Below, in pieces: positions 43,372 to 53,084 of a stretch of 64,000 bases of DNA. The notes under the pieces are model-generated. The model did no database searches. It was not told where the DNA came from and saw only the letters and a list, made by a program, of their open reading frames with translations. The stretch comes from Arthrobacter sp. PM3. Its GTDB lineage: Bacteria; Actinomycetota; Actinomycetes; Actinomycetales; Micrococcaceae. Numbering within the stretch: position 1 is the stretch's first letter; each line of letters opens with the position of its first letter. Location of the stretch: NCBI RefSeq assembly GCF_003352915.1, contig NZ_CP022314.1:2639272-2703271 (forward strand), written 5' to 3'. The position numbers and the translations under genes were made by a program.

Positions 43372-44883
43372 CTAATTGGAGGGGAAGTTGTAGGAGGCGC
43401 CGGAGGCGTGGTGGGTTTCGGGCCAGCGGGAGGTGATGACCTTGCCGCGGGTGTAGAAGGAGACGCCTTCGGGGCCGTAGATGTGCTTGTCGCCGAAGAG
43501 GGAAGCCTTCCAGCCGCCGAAGGAGTAGTACGCGACCGGGACGGGCAGGGGCACGTTGATGCCGATCATGCCGACATCCACGGAGCGCTGGAACTTCCGG
43601 GCCGCGGCTCCTGAGGAGGTGAAGATCGCGGTGCCGTTGCCGTACGGGTTGGCGTTGATCAGCTTGATGCCGTCCTCCAGGGTGTCGACGCGGACGACGA
43701 CGAGGACGGGGCCGAAGATTTCCTCGGTGTAAGCGGTCATTTCGGTCTTGACGTGGTCGATCACGGTGGGCCCGACCCAGAACCCGTCCTCGTGGCCGGG
43801 GACGACGAGGTCGCGGCCGTCCACGACCATGGCGGCGCCGGCCTGCTCTGCCTCCGTCACCGTTTTGAGGATGAACTGCTTCGAGGCGGGGGTGATGACC
43901 GGGCCCATGTCGGCGTCGGATTCGGTGCCGTTCTTGACCTTGACGTCCAGGGCGCGTTCCTTGACCTTCCTCACGAGCAGGTCCGCGGCGTCGCCGACGG
44001 CGACGGCGACGGAGATCGCCATGCAGCGCTGCCCGGCGGAGCCGAACGCGGCGGCGGCGACGTGGTCGGCGGCGTTGTCGAGGTCGGCGTCGGGCAGGAT
44101 GATCGCGTGGTTCTTCGCCCCGCCCAAAGCCTGGACGCGCTTGCCGTGCGCGGTGGCGACCTCGGTGATGTGCTTGGCGACCGGGGTGGAGCCGACGAAG
44201 GAGATGCCGTCGACGTCCGGGTGGGTCAGCAGGCCCGAGATCGTCTCGCGGTCCCCGTGCAGGACCTGGAAGACGCCGTCGGGCAGGCCGGCTTGCTGGA
44301 ACAGCCGGGCCAGCAGCATCGCGGCGGAGGGAACGTTGCCGGAGGGCTTGAGGATGAACGCGTTGCCGGTGGCGATCGCCATCGGAGCCATCCACAGCGG
44401 CACCATGACCGGGAAGTTGAACGGCGTGATGCCGGCGACGACGCCGATCGGTTCCCGGAAGGAGAAGACATCGATGCCGGTGGAGACCTGGTCCGAATAC
44501 TCACCCTTCAGCAGGGTCGGGATGCCGCAGGCGAACTCGATGACTTCCAGGCCGCGGCCGATCTCGCCCTTCGCGTCGGAGAGGACCTTGCCGTGCTCGG
44601 CCGTGATCAGCTGCGCGAGCTCGTCGACGTGGTTGGCGACCAGTTCGCGGAACTTGAAGAGCACGGCGGTGCGCTTGGCCAGGGAAATGTCGCCCCAGGA
44701 CTCCGCGGCCTTCTTGGCGGCCGCGACCGTGGCCTCGAGGTCTTCCCGGCTGGCCAGCCGCAGCTCGCCGGTGACGGCGCCGGTGGCCGGGTTGTAGACC
44801 GGCTTCGTTGCCGTTCCGGTGCCTTCTGCCTCGGCGCCGTTGATGAAGTGGTTGATGGTGAGCGTTTCCAGCGTCGTTGTCAT
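43372..44883 (-). CDS. mmsA: Methylmalonate-semialdehyde dehydrogenase (CoA-acylating)
   Basis: This 503-residue CoA-dependent aldehyde dehydrogenase has the MMSDH-specific VQALGGAKNHAIILPDADLD (250-269), where most relatives have the general-base Glu, and Cys287 in GSAGQRCMAISVAVAVG. It turns (methyl)malonate semialdehyde into propionyl-CoA or acetyl-CoA, in valine or inositol breakdown. The ATG at 44883 has an AAGGAAA site; the longer frame from 44970 is not used. An AT-richer stretch before it (about 44940-44995) should hold its promoter. Confidence 0.93.
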   Translation of the reverse strand: MTTTLETLTINHFINGAEAEGTGTATKPVYNPATGAVTGELRLASREDLEATVAAAKKAAESWGDISLAKRTAVLFKFRELVANHVDELAQLITAEHGKVLSDAKGEIGRGLEVIEFACGIPTLLKGEYSDQVSTGIDVFSFREPIGVVAGITPFNFPVMVPLWMAPMAIATGNAFILKPSGNVPSAAMLLARLFQQAGLPDGVFQVLHGDRETISGLLTHPDVDGISFVGSTPVAKHITEVATAHGKRVQALGGAKNHAIILPDADLDNAADHVAAAAFGSAGQRCMAISVAVAVGDAADLLVRKVKERALDVKVKNGTESDADMGPVITPASKQFILKTVTEAEQAGAAMVVDGRDLVVPGHEDGFWVGPTVIDHVKTEMTAYTEEIFGPVLVVVRVDTLEDGIKLINANPYGNGTAIFTSSGAAARKFQRSVDVGMIGINVPLPVPVAYYSFGGWKASLFGDKHIYGPEGVSFYTRGKVITSRWPETHHASGASYNFPSN

Positions 44884-44939
44884 GGTTTCCTTGTGCTCAG
44901 CCGTGCGATGTGCGTTGGCGGTGGTCCCTAGTCGATGCA

Positions 44940-44995
44940 GGTTTGTCCTGACATACTTACATGCTAACAACGCTTGCGAATTGGAATCAAGAGGT
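44940..44995 (-). promoter_or_regulatory. AT-rich promoter/operator region of mmsA
   Basis: On the minus strand this holds TTGTTAGCATGTAAGTATGTC, a region with -10-like TAAGTA and TATGTC, and CAAGCGTTG, a CAA-N3-TTG inverted repeat of the kind bound by LacI-type regulators. The hexamers are not clear-cut and no such regulator gene is adjacent. Confidence 0.35.
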
Positions 44996-45018
44996 TTTTC
45001 GCGCCGCGTTAACGCACC

Positions 45019-45048
45019 AAGGATGCCTGGCCGCGGCCAGGCATCCTT
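45019..45048. terminator. Perfect 30-bp palindrome, bidirectional terminator
   Basis: The sequence from AAGGATGCCTGGCC to GGCCAGGCATCCTT is self-complementary over all 30 bases, with the loop formed from its own centre (GC). It separates the ABC-transporter ATPase gene from the mmsA promoter. Confidence 0.75.
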
Positions 45049-45075
45049 GTGAATGCCGCTGGGGCGGGACCAGCG

Positions 45076-45780
<705 letters not shown>

Positions 45781-45782
45781 GG

Positions 45783-47225
45783 CTACTCTCCTCGGAGAAC
45801 TTCGATGGGGCGGATGCGGGCGGTGAGCAGGGCCGGGACAAGTGCCCCGATGATGGCGACGCCGAAGACGGCGGCGATGCCGGTGGCAATCACCTCGGGG
45901 GAGGCACTGGCCGTGACGGAGGTCAGCAGCTGGCTGGCCCCGCCGAAGGGGCCGCCTTGGCCGCCGGGGAAGCCGCCGCCCGCGAAACCGCCGGCGCCGC
46001 CACGCTGGCCGGTGGCCGCGCTCGTGATGCCGGTGGCGCTGCTGCTGGAACTGATCAGGGCGCTGGCGATCCCGCCGCTGGCAAAGGACGCGATGGCGGC
46101 GCCCACCACACTGCCGAGGGCCACCAGGACCAGGGCCTCCAGCACGAACTGCAGCCCGATGGTGCGGTTGGGGGCGCCGATGGCTTTCAGGACGCCGATC
46201 TCGCGGCGGCGTTCGCGGACCAGCATGATCATGATCAGCAGGATGATCAGGCCGGCGGTGGCCAGGGCGGCGGCGAACGCGATGAAGGAAATGTTCTTGA
46301 CGCTGTCCAGCGAACTGACGGCGGTCTGCAGGTTCCGCTGGCCCTGGGTGACGTCGGCCTTGTCGGCGCCGAGCGCGGCCTGCAGGGCGGCCTTGGCGGC
46401 GTCCACGTTCTCCATGCTGTTGACCGTGACGATCATGGTGGACAGTTCGCCCGGCAGGGCTGCGAGGGTCTGCGCGGTGGGCAGCGTGACGTAGAGGGCG
46501 TTGTTGCCGAACGCGGTGCCGGCGTCGAACAGCCCCTTGACCGTGAAGGTCTTCTCGCCGATGGTGAAGGTCGAGCCGACGCTGAGGCCGTTCTTCGTGG
46601 CCAGCGTGGTGCCAAGCAGGGCGCCCGTGGATTCGGCCGTGTAGTCGCCCAGGCCCGAGCCCTGCGTCAGGGTCAGCGCCTTGCCGGTGGAGTCGATCTC
46701 GGCGCCGATGCCGGTGGCGGTGACGGGCAGCGAGAAGGTCCGGGCGGTGCCGCCGGTGGTTCCGTTACTGGTGCTGCCGGTGGCCTGGTTGCGGTTGCCG
46801 AGGGTGCCGGCGTCGACGGCGGCCGTGAGGCTCGTGGTCACGGTGGTGGCCGACTGGCCGCCCGGGCGGCCTCCGCCGGGTCCGGCCTGGCCGGTGGAGG
46901 ACTGGGTGGCGGCCTCGGCGGCGTTGCGCAGGCGCAACGCCTTGGTGCCGACCACGCTGGTGACGTTGGGAACGGCCGCCGCGGTGGCGGCCTGGTCAGC
47001 GGTCAGCGGCTCGCCGCCGCCTTCGAAGCCCTGGCCGCCGGCCGGGTTCACGGTTAGGACGGTGCCCACCGAGGCGTTGAGTTCGGCGACCTTGCCGGTG
47101 ACGGCCTGGTTGGCCACGAGCATGGCCAGGGCAAGTCCGATTGCGACGGCCAGCACGGCCACGACGGCGGCGGTCCTGACCTTGTTTCGAAAGGCGTTGC
47201 CTACACTCCGGGCAAGAACGCTCAC
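45783..47225 (-). CDS. ABC transporter permease (MacB/FtsX fold)
   Basis: About 480 residues: an N-terminal membrane helix (about 18-40), a large extracellular MacB_PCD-like domain (about 45-300), then three membrane helices (about 310-335, 360-390, 445-470), the last ending in PALLTARIRPIEVLRGE, the family C-terminus. Two low-complexity Gly-rich insertions are unusual (GQAGPGGGRPGGQ near 118; GQRGGAGGFAGGGFPGGQ near 415), probably flexible extracellular loops. The GTG at 47225 follows AGGAG; the frame before it is not used. It is co-transcribed with its ATPase. Confidence 0.9.
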   Translation of the reverse strand: MSVLARSVGNAFRNKVRTAAVVAVLAVAIGLALAMLVANQAVTGKVAELNASVGTVLTVNPAGGQGFEGGGEPLTADQAATAAAVPNVTSVVGTKALRLRNAAEAATQSSTGQAGPGGGRPGGQSATTVTTSLTAAVDAGTLGNRNQATGSTSNGTTGGTARTFSLPVTATGIGAEIDSTGKALTLTQGSGLGDYTAESTGALLGTTLATKNGLSVGSTFTIGEKTFTVKGLFDAGTAFGNNALYVTLPTAQTLAALPGELSTMIVTVNSMENVDAAKAALQAALGADKADVTQGQRNLQTAVSSLDSVKNISFIAFAAALATAGLIILLIMIMLVRERRREIGVLKAIGAPNRTIGLQFVLEALVLVALGSVVGAAIASFASGGIASALISSSSSATGITSAATGQRGGAGGFAGGGFPGGQGGPFGGASQLLTSVTASASPEVIATGIAAVFGVAIIGALVPALLTARIRPIEVLRGE

Positions 47226-47354
47226 GGTACTCCTAATTTTTCTTGGGTGTCTCTTGCCGGGCGGACTGCCGGCGGCTGCTCCCACAGTGGTACGGGCTGC
47301 TGTGCGGATCTCCCGCCGAAGCTATGGATCCGCTGTGAACCGCCTTGCAACGCA

Positions 47355-47396
47355 AGAGCCCCGGCCCTCCCGCGCGTGCGGGGGAGCCGGGGCTCT
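47355..47396 (-). terminator. Long hairpin after the sugar ABC operon
   Basis: Arms 47355-47373 and 47378-47396 pair over 19 bp with two mismatches (AGAGCCCCGGC / GCCGGGGCTCT outer part). It lies past the substrate-binding-protein gene and before the MacB-type operon, insulating the two. Confidence 0.75.
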
Positions 47397-47466
47397 GGAG
47401 CCTGGCCGGCGCCGGTGGAAGCGGCGCCGGGTCAGGAACTGTGTGTCAGGAGCTGCCTGTCAGGAA

Positions 47467-48582
47467 CTACTGCTTGGTGATCGGGCCGAGGACCGGATCG
47501 TTGACGTAGGCCGTGTGGACGTTCTCCGCCGTCACGATGACCGGCTTCAGCAGGTACGCCGGGACGACCTTGTTGCCATTGTTGTAGGACTTGTCGTCGT
47601 TGATCTCCGGCTTCTTGCCTGCCTGGATGTCGTTGACCATGGTGATCGCGTGCTCAACGAGCGCGTTGGTGTCCTTGTTGATGGTGGAGTACTGCTCGCC
47701 CGCCATGATGGACTTGACCGATTCAACCTCGGAGTCCTGGCCAGTGACAACCGGGATCGGCTTGCCGGCGGCCTTGACGGAGGTGATGATGGCGCGTGCC
47801 AGGGTGTCGTTCGGGGACAGCACGCCGTCCAGCGGGGCGGAGCCGTAGGTTCCGGCGAGCAGGGTGTCCATGCGCTTCTGGGCGTTCTCGGCCTTCCAGC
47901 CCTGGGTAACGGCCTGTTCGAAGGTCGTCTGGCCGGAGAGGACCTTCAGGGTGCCGTCGTCCATCTTCGGCTTCAGGACGCTCATGGCGCCGTCGAAGAA
48001 GACCTTCGCGTTGGCGTCATCCGGGGAGCCGGCGAAGAGTTCGATGTTGTACGGGCCTTCCGGCTTCTTGGCCTTCATGCCGTCCAGCAGGGCCTGGCCC
48101 TGGAGTTCGCCGACCTTGAAGTTGTCGTAGGCCACGTAGTAGTCGACGTCCGGGGTGTTCAGGAGCAGGCGGTCATACGCGATGATCGTGGCGCCGGCGT
48201 CCTTGGCCTGCTTGAGCTGGGTGCCCAGCTGCGCGCCGTCGATGGCGCCGACGATGATGACCTTGTCGCCCTTGGTGATCATGGCGCTGATCTGGTTCTG
48301 CTGGTCCGATACGCCGCCGTTGGCGAACTGGACGTCCGGCTTGTAGCCGGCCTTGGTGAGGCCGTCGTTGAACAGCTGCTCCGCGAGGACCCAGTTTTCC
48401 GAGGTCTTCTGCGGGAGCGCGACGCCGATCGAGGAGCCCTTGGGGAACGCCTCGCCGCCGGTGGTGGAACCGCTGGAGGTTCCGGTGTCCGAACGGCCGC
48501 AGGCTGTCAGCGCCAGTGCCGCAATAGCAGCGATCGCTGCTGCCTTTCCTGCTTTACCAATCATTCGCATTGCTTGGTTCAC
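47467..48582 (-). CDS. Monosaccharide ABC transporter substrate-binding lipoprotein (ChvE/XylF-like)
   Basis: This 371-residue protein has a signal peptide and lipobox (ALTAC, Cys28) and a type I periplasmic-binding fold: GSSIGVALPQKTSENWVLAEQLFNDGL, IIVGAIDGAQLGTQL, then YYVAYDNFKVGELQGQ and DGVLSPNDTLARAII. This is the pattern of ChvE/xylose-binding proteins, so the ligand is likely an aldose such as xylose, galactose or glucose. It is the last gene of its operon (54 bp after the permease). The GTG start has only a weak AAAGAAA site; in-frame ATGs at 48570 and 48564 are alternatives. Confidence 0.9.
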   Translation of the reverse strand: MNQAMRMIGKAGKAAAIAAIAALALTACGRSDTGTSSGSTTGGEAFPKGSSIGVALPQKTSENWVLAEQLFNDGLTKAGYKPDVQFANGGVSDQQNQISAMITKGDKVIIVGAIDGAQLGTQLKQAKDAGATIIAYDRLLLNTPDVDYYVAYDNFKVGELQGQALLDGMKAKKPEGPYNIELFAGSPDDANAKVFFDGAMSVLKPKMDDGTLKVLSGQTTFEQAVTQGWKAENAQKRMDTLLAGTYGSAPLDGVLSPNDTLARAIITSVKAAGKPIPVVTGQDSEVESVKSIMAGEQYSTINKDTNALVEHAITMVNDIQAGKKPEINDDKSYNNGNKVVPAYLLKPVIVTAENVHTAYVNDPVLGPITKQ

Positions 48583-48635
48583 TTTCTTTTGGTGGTGTGC
48601 TGAGAAATCGGGGGATTGTGGACCGCGGGAGCCGC

Positions 48636-49904
48636 TCAGGCTCCTTCGGAGATAACCGCTTTGGTCTGGGTGGTTTCGTCGGCTTTGATTTCGCTGCTGC
48701 GGCCGAAGTTCTTCATCAGCATGCCGATGACGGACTTCTTGCCCTGGGTCTTGTTGTAGACGTCGAACGCGACGGCGATCAGGAGCACGAGGCCCTTGAT
48801 GATCTGGGTGAGGTCGGCGCCGACGCCCAGCAGCTGCAGGCCGTTGTTCAGCACAGCCATGACGAGGCCGCCGATGATCGAACCGATCACGGTGCCCACG
48901 CCGCCGGTCACGGCGGCGCCGCCGATGAACACGGCCGCGATGGCGTCCAGTTCCCAGCCGACGCCGTCGAACGGTCCCGAGGCGGTGGAGCGGCCGACGA
49001 AGATCATGCCGGCGAGGCCGGCGAGGACGGACATGTTCATCATGACCAGGAAGTTGACCTTCTTGGACTGCACGCCGGAGAGCTCGGCGGCGTGCCGGTT
49101 GCCGCCGACGGCGTAGATGTGGCGGCCGATCACGGTCTTGGACGAGATGAAGCCGTAGATCAGGATCAGGACGGCGAGGATCAGGCCCGGGATCGGGAAG
49201 GACGTGCCCGGCCGGCCGGTGGCGAACAGGTACGTGGCGTAGAGGATGGCGCCGCAGATCAGGATGAGCTTGACGACGCTGATCCAGGCTTCGGGGACCT
49301 CGGCGCCGAGGGCCTTGGCATTGCGGCGCGAGCGGATCTCACTGACGATCACGAAGGCGACGGCGGCCAGGCCCAGAAGCAGGGTCAGGTTGTTGTAGCC
49401 GGTCTTCGGGCCGATCTCGGGCAGGTAGCCGGAGCCGATGTACTGGAAGTCGCCCGGGACCGGGATGGTGTTGGACTTGCCGACGAACTGGTTGGCGCCA
49501 CGGAAGATCAGCATGCCCGAGAGCGTGACGATGAACGCGGGGATGCCGACGTAGGCGACCCAGAAGCCCTGCCAGGCGCCGATGGCGACGCCCAGGAGCA
49601 GCCCCATCAGGATGCCGATGTACCAGGGCAGGCCCCAGTCACGGATGAAGAGGGCCACGCAGACGCCCACGAACGCCGCGACCGAACCGACGGAGAGGTC
49701 GATGTGGCCGGCGATGATCACCAGGACCATGCCGATGGCGAGAATCAGGATGTAGGAGTTGCCGTTGAAGAGGTTGATGACATTGCCCGGCGTGAGCGTG
49801 CGGCCCTCCGTGAAAATCTCGAAGAACACGATCAGCGCCACGAGGGCGAAGATCATGCCGAATTGACGGGTGTTGCCGCCAAAGAGCTTCTTGAGCGCGT
49901 TCAT
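48636..49904 (-). CDS. Monosaccharide ABC transporter permease (GguB/XylH-like)
   Basis: This 422-residue protein has about ten membrane segments of the BPD_transp_2 family. The family motif IIAGHIDLSVGSVAAFVGV lies near 63-81, VAYVGIPAFIVTLSGMLIFRGA in the middle and GGAAVTGGVGTVIGSIIGGLVMAVLNNGLQLLGV near the end. It is the membrane channel of the sugar importer with the ATPase gene upstream and the binding protein downstream. The ATG follows AAGGA. Confidence 0.93.
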   Translation of the reverse strand: MNALKKLFGGNTRQFGMIFALVALIVFFEIFTEGRTLTPGNVINLFNGNSYILILAIGMVLVIIAGHIDLSVGSVAAFVGVCVALFIRDWGLPWYIGILMGLLLGVAIGAWQGFWVAYVGIPAFIVTLSGMLIFRGANQFVGKSNTIPVPGDFQYIGSGYLPEIGPKTGYNNLTLLLGLAAVAFVIVSEIRSRRNAKALGAEVPEAWISVVKLILICGAILYATYLFATGRPGTSFPIPGLILAVLILIYGFISSKTVIGRHIYAVGGNRHAAELSGVQSKKVNFLVMMNMSVLAGLAGMIFVGRSTASGPFDGVGWELDAIAAVFIGGAAVTGGVGTVIGSIIGGLVMAVLNNGLQLLGVGADLTQIIKGLVLLIAVAFDVYNKTQGKKSVIGMLMKNFGRSSEIKADETTQTKAVISEGA

Positions 49905-49934
49905 TGTTTCAGTCCTTGTTTCCGGATAGTTCGG

Positions 49935-51515
49935 CTAGCTCTGGATGGTCCCAGAGGGCGAGGCGGTTTTGCGGGCGGACGTCATGAGTTTCATGAGGTT
50001 TTCCTGGCTGGCTTCGTCCTTGTTCAGCACGCCGGTGATGGCGCCTTCGAAAATCGTGTAGATCCGGTCCGACAGGCCCAGTAGTTCGGGCAGCTCCGAG
50101 GAGATCACGATCACGGCCTTGCCCTGGTTGGCCAGCCGCTGGATGATGCCGTAGATCTCGTACTTGGCCCCGACGTCGATCCCGCGGGTCGGTTCGTCCA
50201 GGATCAGCACGTCCGGGTCGGTGAACATCCACTTGGCCAGCACCACTTTCTGCTGGTTTCCGCCGGAGAGCTTCGCGACGCCTTCCTCGACCGAGGGAGT
50301 CTTGGTCCGCAGCGACTTCCGGTACTCCTCGGCGACGGCGTATTCCTTGTTGGCGTCGACCACGAAGTGCTTGCTGATCTTGCGCAGGTTCGCCGAGACC
50401 GTGGTGGCCTTGATGTCATCGAGCAGGTTCAGGCCCAGGGTCTTCCGGTCCTCCGTGACGTACCCGAGCCCGGCGTCGATCGCCTGGCGGACGTTCTTGA
50501 GCTGGAGCTCCTTGCCGTCCTTGTAGAGGTGGCCGGAGATGAACCGGCCGTAGGAGCGCCCGAACACGGACCGGGCCAGCTCGGTGCGGCCGGCACCCAT
50601 GAGCCCGGCGAATCCGACGATCTCTCCCCGGCGTACGAAGAAGGACGAGTTCTTGCACACCAGCCGGTCCTGGATTGCCGGGTGGCCCACGGTCCAGTCC
50701 TTCACCTCCAGGAGCACCTCACCGATCTTCGGCTCGTGGTCCGGGAACCGGGATTCCAGCGTCCGGCCCACCATGCCCTTGATGATCCGGTCCTCGTCGA
50801 CACCGTCGGCCTTGACGTTCAGGGTCTCGATCGACTTGCCGTCGCGGATGATGGTGATCTCGTCGGCGATCTGTTCGATCTCGTTGAGCTTGTGGGAAAT
50901 GATGATCGAGGTGATGCCCCGGCCCTTCAGGCCCAGCATCAGATCCAGCAGGTGCTGGGAATCGGATTCGTTCAGCGCCGCCGTGGGCTCGTCCAGGATC
51001 AGGAGCTTGACCGACTTGTTCAGGGCTTTGGCGATCTCGACCAGCTGCTGCTTGCCGACGCCGATCTCCTTGATGGGGGTGTCCGGGTCCTCCCGCAGGC
51101 CCACCCGGGCCAGCAGTTCGGTGGCCCGGGTGCGGGCCTCGGCCCAGTCGATCACGCCGCGCTTGGTGGGCTCGTTGCCGAGGAAGATGTTCTCGGTGAT
51201 GGACAGTTCCGGGATGAGCGCGAGTTCCTGGTGGATGATCACGATCCCGGCGTGCTCGCTGGCACGGATGTCCTTGAACTCCTGGACCTCGTTCTGGTAC
51301 ACGATGTCCCCGCTGTAGCTGCCATAGGGATACACCCCGGACAGGACCTTCATCAGGGTGGATTTCCCGGCACCGTTCTCACCGCAGATCGCATGGATCT
51401 CACCGGCCTTCACCCGCAGGTTCACATCGGCCAAAGCTTTAACGCCGGGAAATTCCTTGGTGATGGAACGCATCTCGAGGATGAGCGGATCGCTGTGCGT
51501 GTTGAGGGACGTCAT
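49935..51515 (-). CDS. Monosaccharide ABC transporter ATP-binding protein, two ATPase domains (GguA/XylG-like)
   Basis: This 526-residue protein has two fused nucleotide-binding domains. The first has Walker [11 protein letters not shown] and Walker [14 protein letters not shown]. The second, degenerate at its Walker A as usual ([10 protein letters not shown]), has signature [15 protein letters not shown] and [16 protein letters not shown]. This is the XylG/AraG/GguA architecture. It is the first gene of the operon and starts 131 bp after the ROK regulator's stop. A copy of the putative ROK operator lies upstream. Confidence 0.95.
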   Translation of the reverse strand: MTSLNTHSDPLILEMRSITKEFPGVKALADVNLRVKAGEIHAICGENGAGKSTLMKVLSGVYPYGSYSGDIVYQNEVQEFKDIRASEHAGIVIIHQELALIPELSITENIFLGNEPTKRGVIDWAEARTRATELLARVGLREDPDTPIKEIGVGKQQLVEIAKALNKSVKLLILDEPTAALNESDSQHLLDLMLGLKGRGITSIIISHKLNEIEQIADEITIIRDGKSIETLNVKADGVDEDRIIKGMVGRTLESRFPDHEPKIGEVLLEVKDWTVGHPAIQDRLVCKNSSFFVRRGEIVGFAGLMGAGRTELARSVFGRSYGRFISGHLYKDGKELQLKNVRQAIDAGLGYVTEDRKTLGLNLLDDIKATTVSANLRKISKHFVVDANKEYAVAEEYRKSLRTKTPSVEEGVAKLSGGNQQKVVLAKWMFTDPDVLILDEPTRGIDVGAKYEIYGIIQRLANQGKAVIVISSELPELLGLSDRIYTIFEGAITGVLNKDEASQENLMKLMTSARKTASPSGTIQS

Positions 51516-51603
51516 CTGCCCTTACGCCTCCAATGCATGACTTCGTTGTCCGCCCCTGCAAACCGCAGGGTCGTCTGATGGAAAAGTAAACTGGATCACA
51601 GCC

Positions 51604-51626
51604 CTTGTCGTCAAGTCTTTAACGCA
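51604..51626 (-). promoter_or_regulatory. Putative ROK operator upstream of the sugar ABC operon
   Basis: On the minus strand this reads TGCGTTAAAGA, then CTTGACGACAAG. It matches the sequence at 52884-52862 before the ROK gene at 19 of 23 positions. It lies about 90 bp before the ATPase start; CTTGAC may double as a -35 element. Confidence 0.6.
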
Positions 51627-51645
51627 ACGGCCCGATAACGAATGG

Positions 51646-52836
51646 TCAGTTCCGCCGGATTCCGGCGTGCTGGAAGACCAGCGCCGTGGCTCCGAGGGCC
51701 TCGGCGCGGTCGCCGAGCGAGGACATGGTGAGGGTGGTTGTCTCGCCAATCACGGGCACGGCGTGGCGGATCAGGCCCCGCCGGATCGGGTCCAGGAGCA
51801 GCTCGCCGAGCCCTGCCAGCGGTCCGCCGACCACGATGACCTCCGGGTTGATCAGGTTGGCTACATTGCCCAGGGCGCGGCCGACGGCGAGGCCGGCGTC
51901 GTCCACCACCCGGAGCGTCGCGGAGTCCCGTTCCAGCGCCTTGCGGACAATGTCCCCGGGGGTGAGCGGCTTGTCCTCGCCGCGGCTCAGGAGCTCGATC
52001 ATGGTGGTGGTGGAGGCGATGGTTTCCAGGCAGCCGCGGTTTCCGCAGCGGCAGATCAGGCCGTGCTCGTGGATGGTGGCGTGGCCGATTTCACCGGTGA
52101 TGCCGACGTTGCCGTAGTAGGGGGCTCCGTTGAGGATCAGCCCCGCGCCGATGCCGGAGCCGATCTTGAGGAACATGAGGTTGCTGACGCCGCTGTGCGG
52201 TCCCCACGTGACCTCGGAGAGGGCGCCCAGGTTGGCGTCGTTGTCCACGAAAACGGGGAGATTCAGGGCTTCTTCGAGGCGTTTGAGGATGTTGATGCCG
52301 ACCCATTCGGGCAGGATCGCGCCCTGCGCCACGGTGCCGGTGCGCCGGTCGATGGGGCCGGGAATTCCGACGCCGGCGCCCACCAGGGCGCTGCGCTCCA
52401 CGGCGCTGTCGGCGAGCAAGCGGTCCAGCACGCCGACGGCGGCCTGGATGCCTTCCTCGGCGTGGTGGCCGAGGGGGAGCAGTACGGATTCCTCGGCGAT
52501 CACGTGGTAACTGAGCGAGGCCAGCACCACGCGCAGGTGGCGCCGGCCAAAGTCGATGCCGACGGCGACGGCCCCGTTGCTGTTGAGCCGGACGTTCAGT
52601 GCCCGCCGGCCGGAGCTGGTGATCGGTTCGGTGGAGGCCAGCCCGGCGTCCTGCATGATCTTGACGATGTTGGAGACCGTGGCGGTGGAAAGTCCGGTCT
52701 GGCGGGCCAGTTCGGCCTGGGTGGAAGGACCGGCGAGGAGGCATTCGATGATCCGCTGCTGGTTCAGATGCCGGAGTGCGGACTGCGAGCCCGGGTTCTT
52801 GGTTCGGCTCCTCGTTGAGCGCGTTGGTGAGGGCAT
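51646..52836 (-). CDS. ROK family transcriptional regulator (XylR/NagC type)
   Basis: This 396-residue protein has an N-terminal winged helix-turn-helix (about 20-80; QQRIIECLLAGPSTQAELARQTGLSTATVSNIVKIM) and a ROK sugar-kinase-like domain: VGIDFGRRHLRVVLA near 98, DNDANLGALSEVTWG in the middle and the cysteine zinc motif CRCGNRGCLE. It should sense the imported sugar and repress the adjacent transporter and itself. I used the ATG at 52836; the frame extends into the operator region without support. No strong ribosome site is visible. Confidence 0.92.
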   Translation of the reverse strand: MPSPTRSTRSRTKNPGSQSALRHLNQQRIIECLLAGPSTQAELARQTGLSTATVSNIVKIMQDAGLASTEPITSSGRRALNVRLNSNGAVAVGIDFGRRHLRVVLASLSYHVIAEESVLLPLGHHAEEGIQAAVGVLDRLLADSAVERSALVGAGVGIPGPIDRRTGTVAQGAILPEWVGINILKRLEEALNLPVFVDNDANLGALSEVTWGPHSGVSNLMFLKIGSGIGAGLILNGAPYYGNVGITGEIGHATIHEHGLICRCGNRGCLETIASTTTMIELLSRGEDKPLTPGDIVRKALERDSATLRVVDDAGLAVGRALGNVANLINPEVIVVGGPLAGLGELLLDPIRRGLIRHAVPVIGETTTLTMSSLGDRAEALGATALVFQHAGIRRN

Positions 52837-52861
52837 GCTATGAAGCGTGACGCATCCGCGG

Positions 52862-52884
52862 CTTGTAGTCAAGAAGTTAACGCA
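52862..52884 (-). promoter_or_regulatory. Putative ROK operator upstream of the ROK gene
   Basis: On the minus strand this reads TGCGTTAACTT, then CTTGACTACAAG, matching the copy before the sugar ABC operon. It ends 26 bp before the ROK start codon, a position that suits autorepression. Confidence 0.6.
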
Positions 52885-53084
52885 TTGATAACGGCCCCGT
52901 GGAATTCCGGACCCGCGACGGGCGGTCTGCCTGTCCGTTTTCCGCCGCGGGGACGTTCCGCCCTGCCGGCGGCCCGTCCGGGCGGAAATGCACCAAACCG
53001 GGCGGGCCGGGCCGGGGCTACGCTGAAGCACGAGAGTCCGCAGCGAACCTGCGGAGGCGTCCGGAAAATCTTGAGGTGGTAAAG

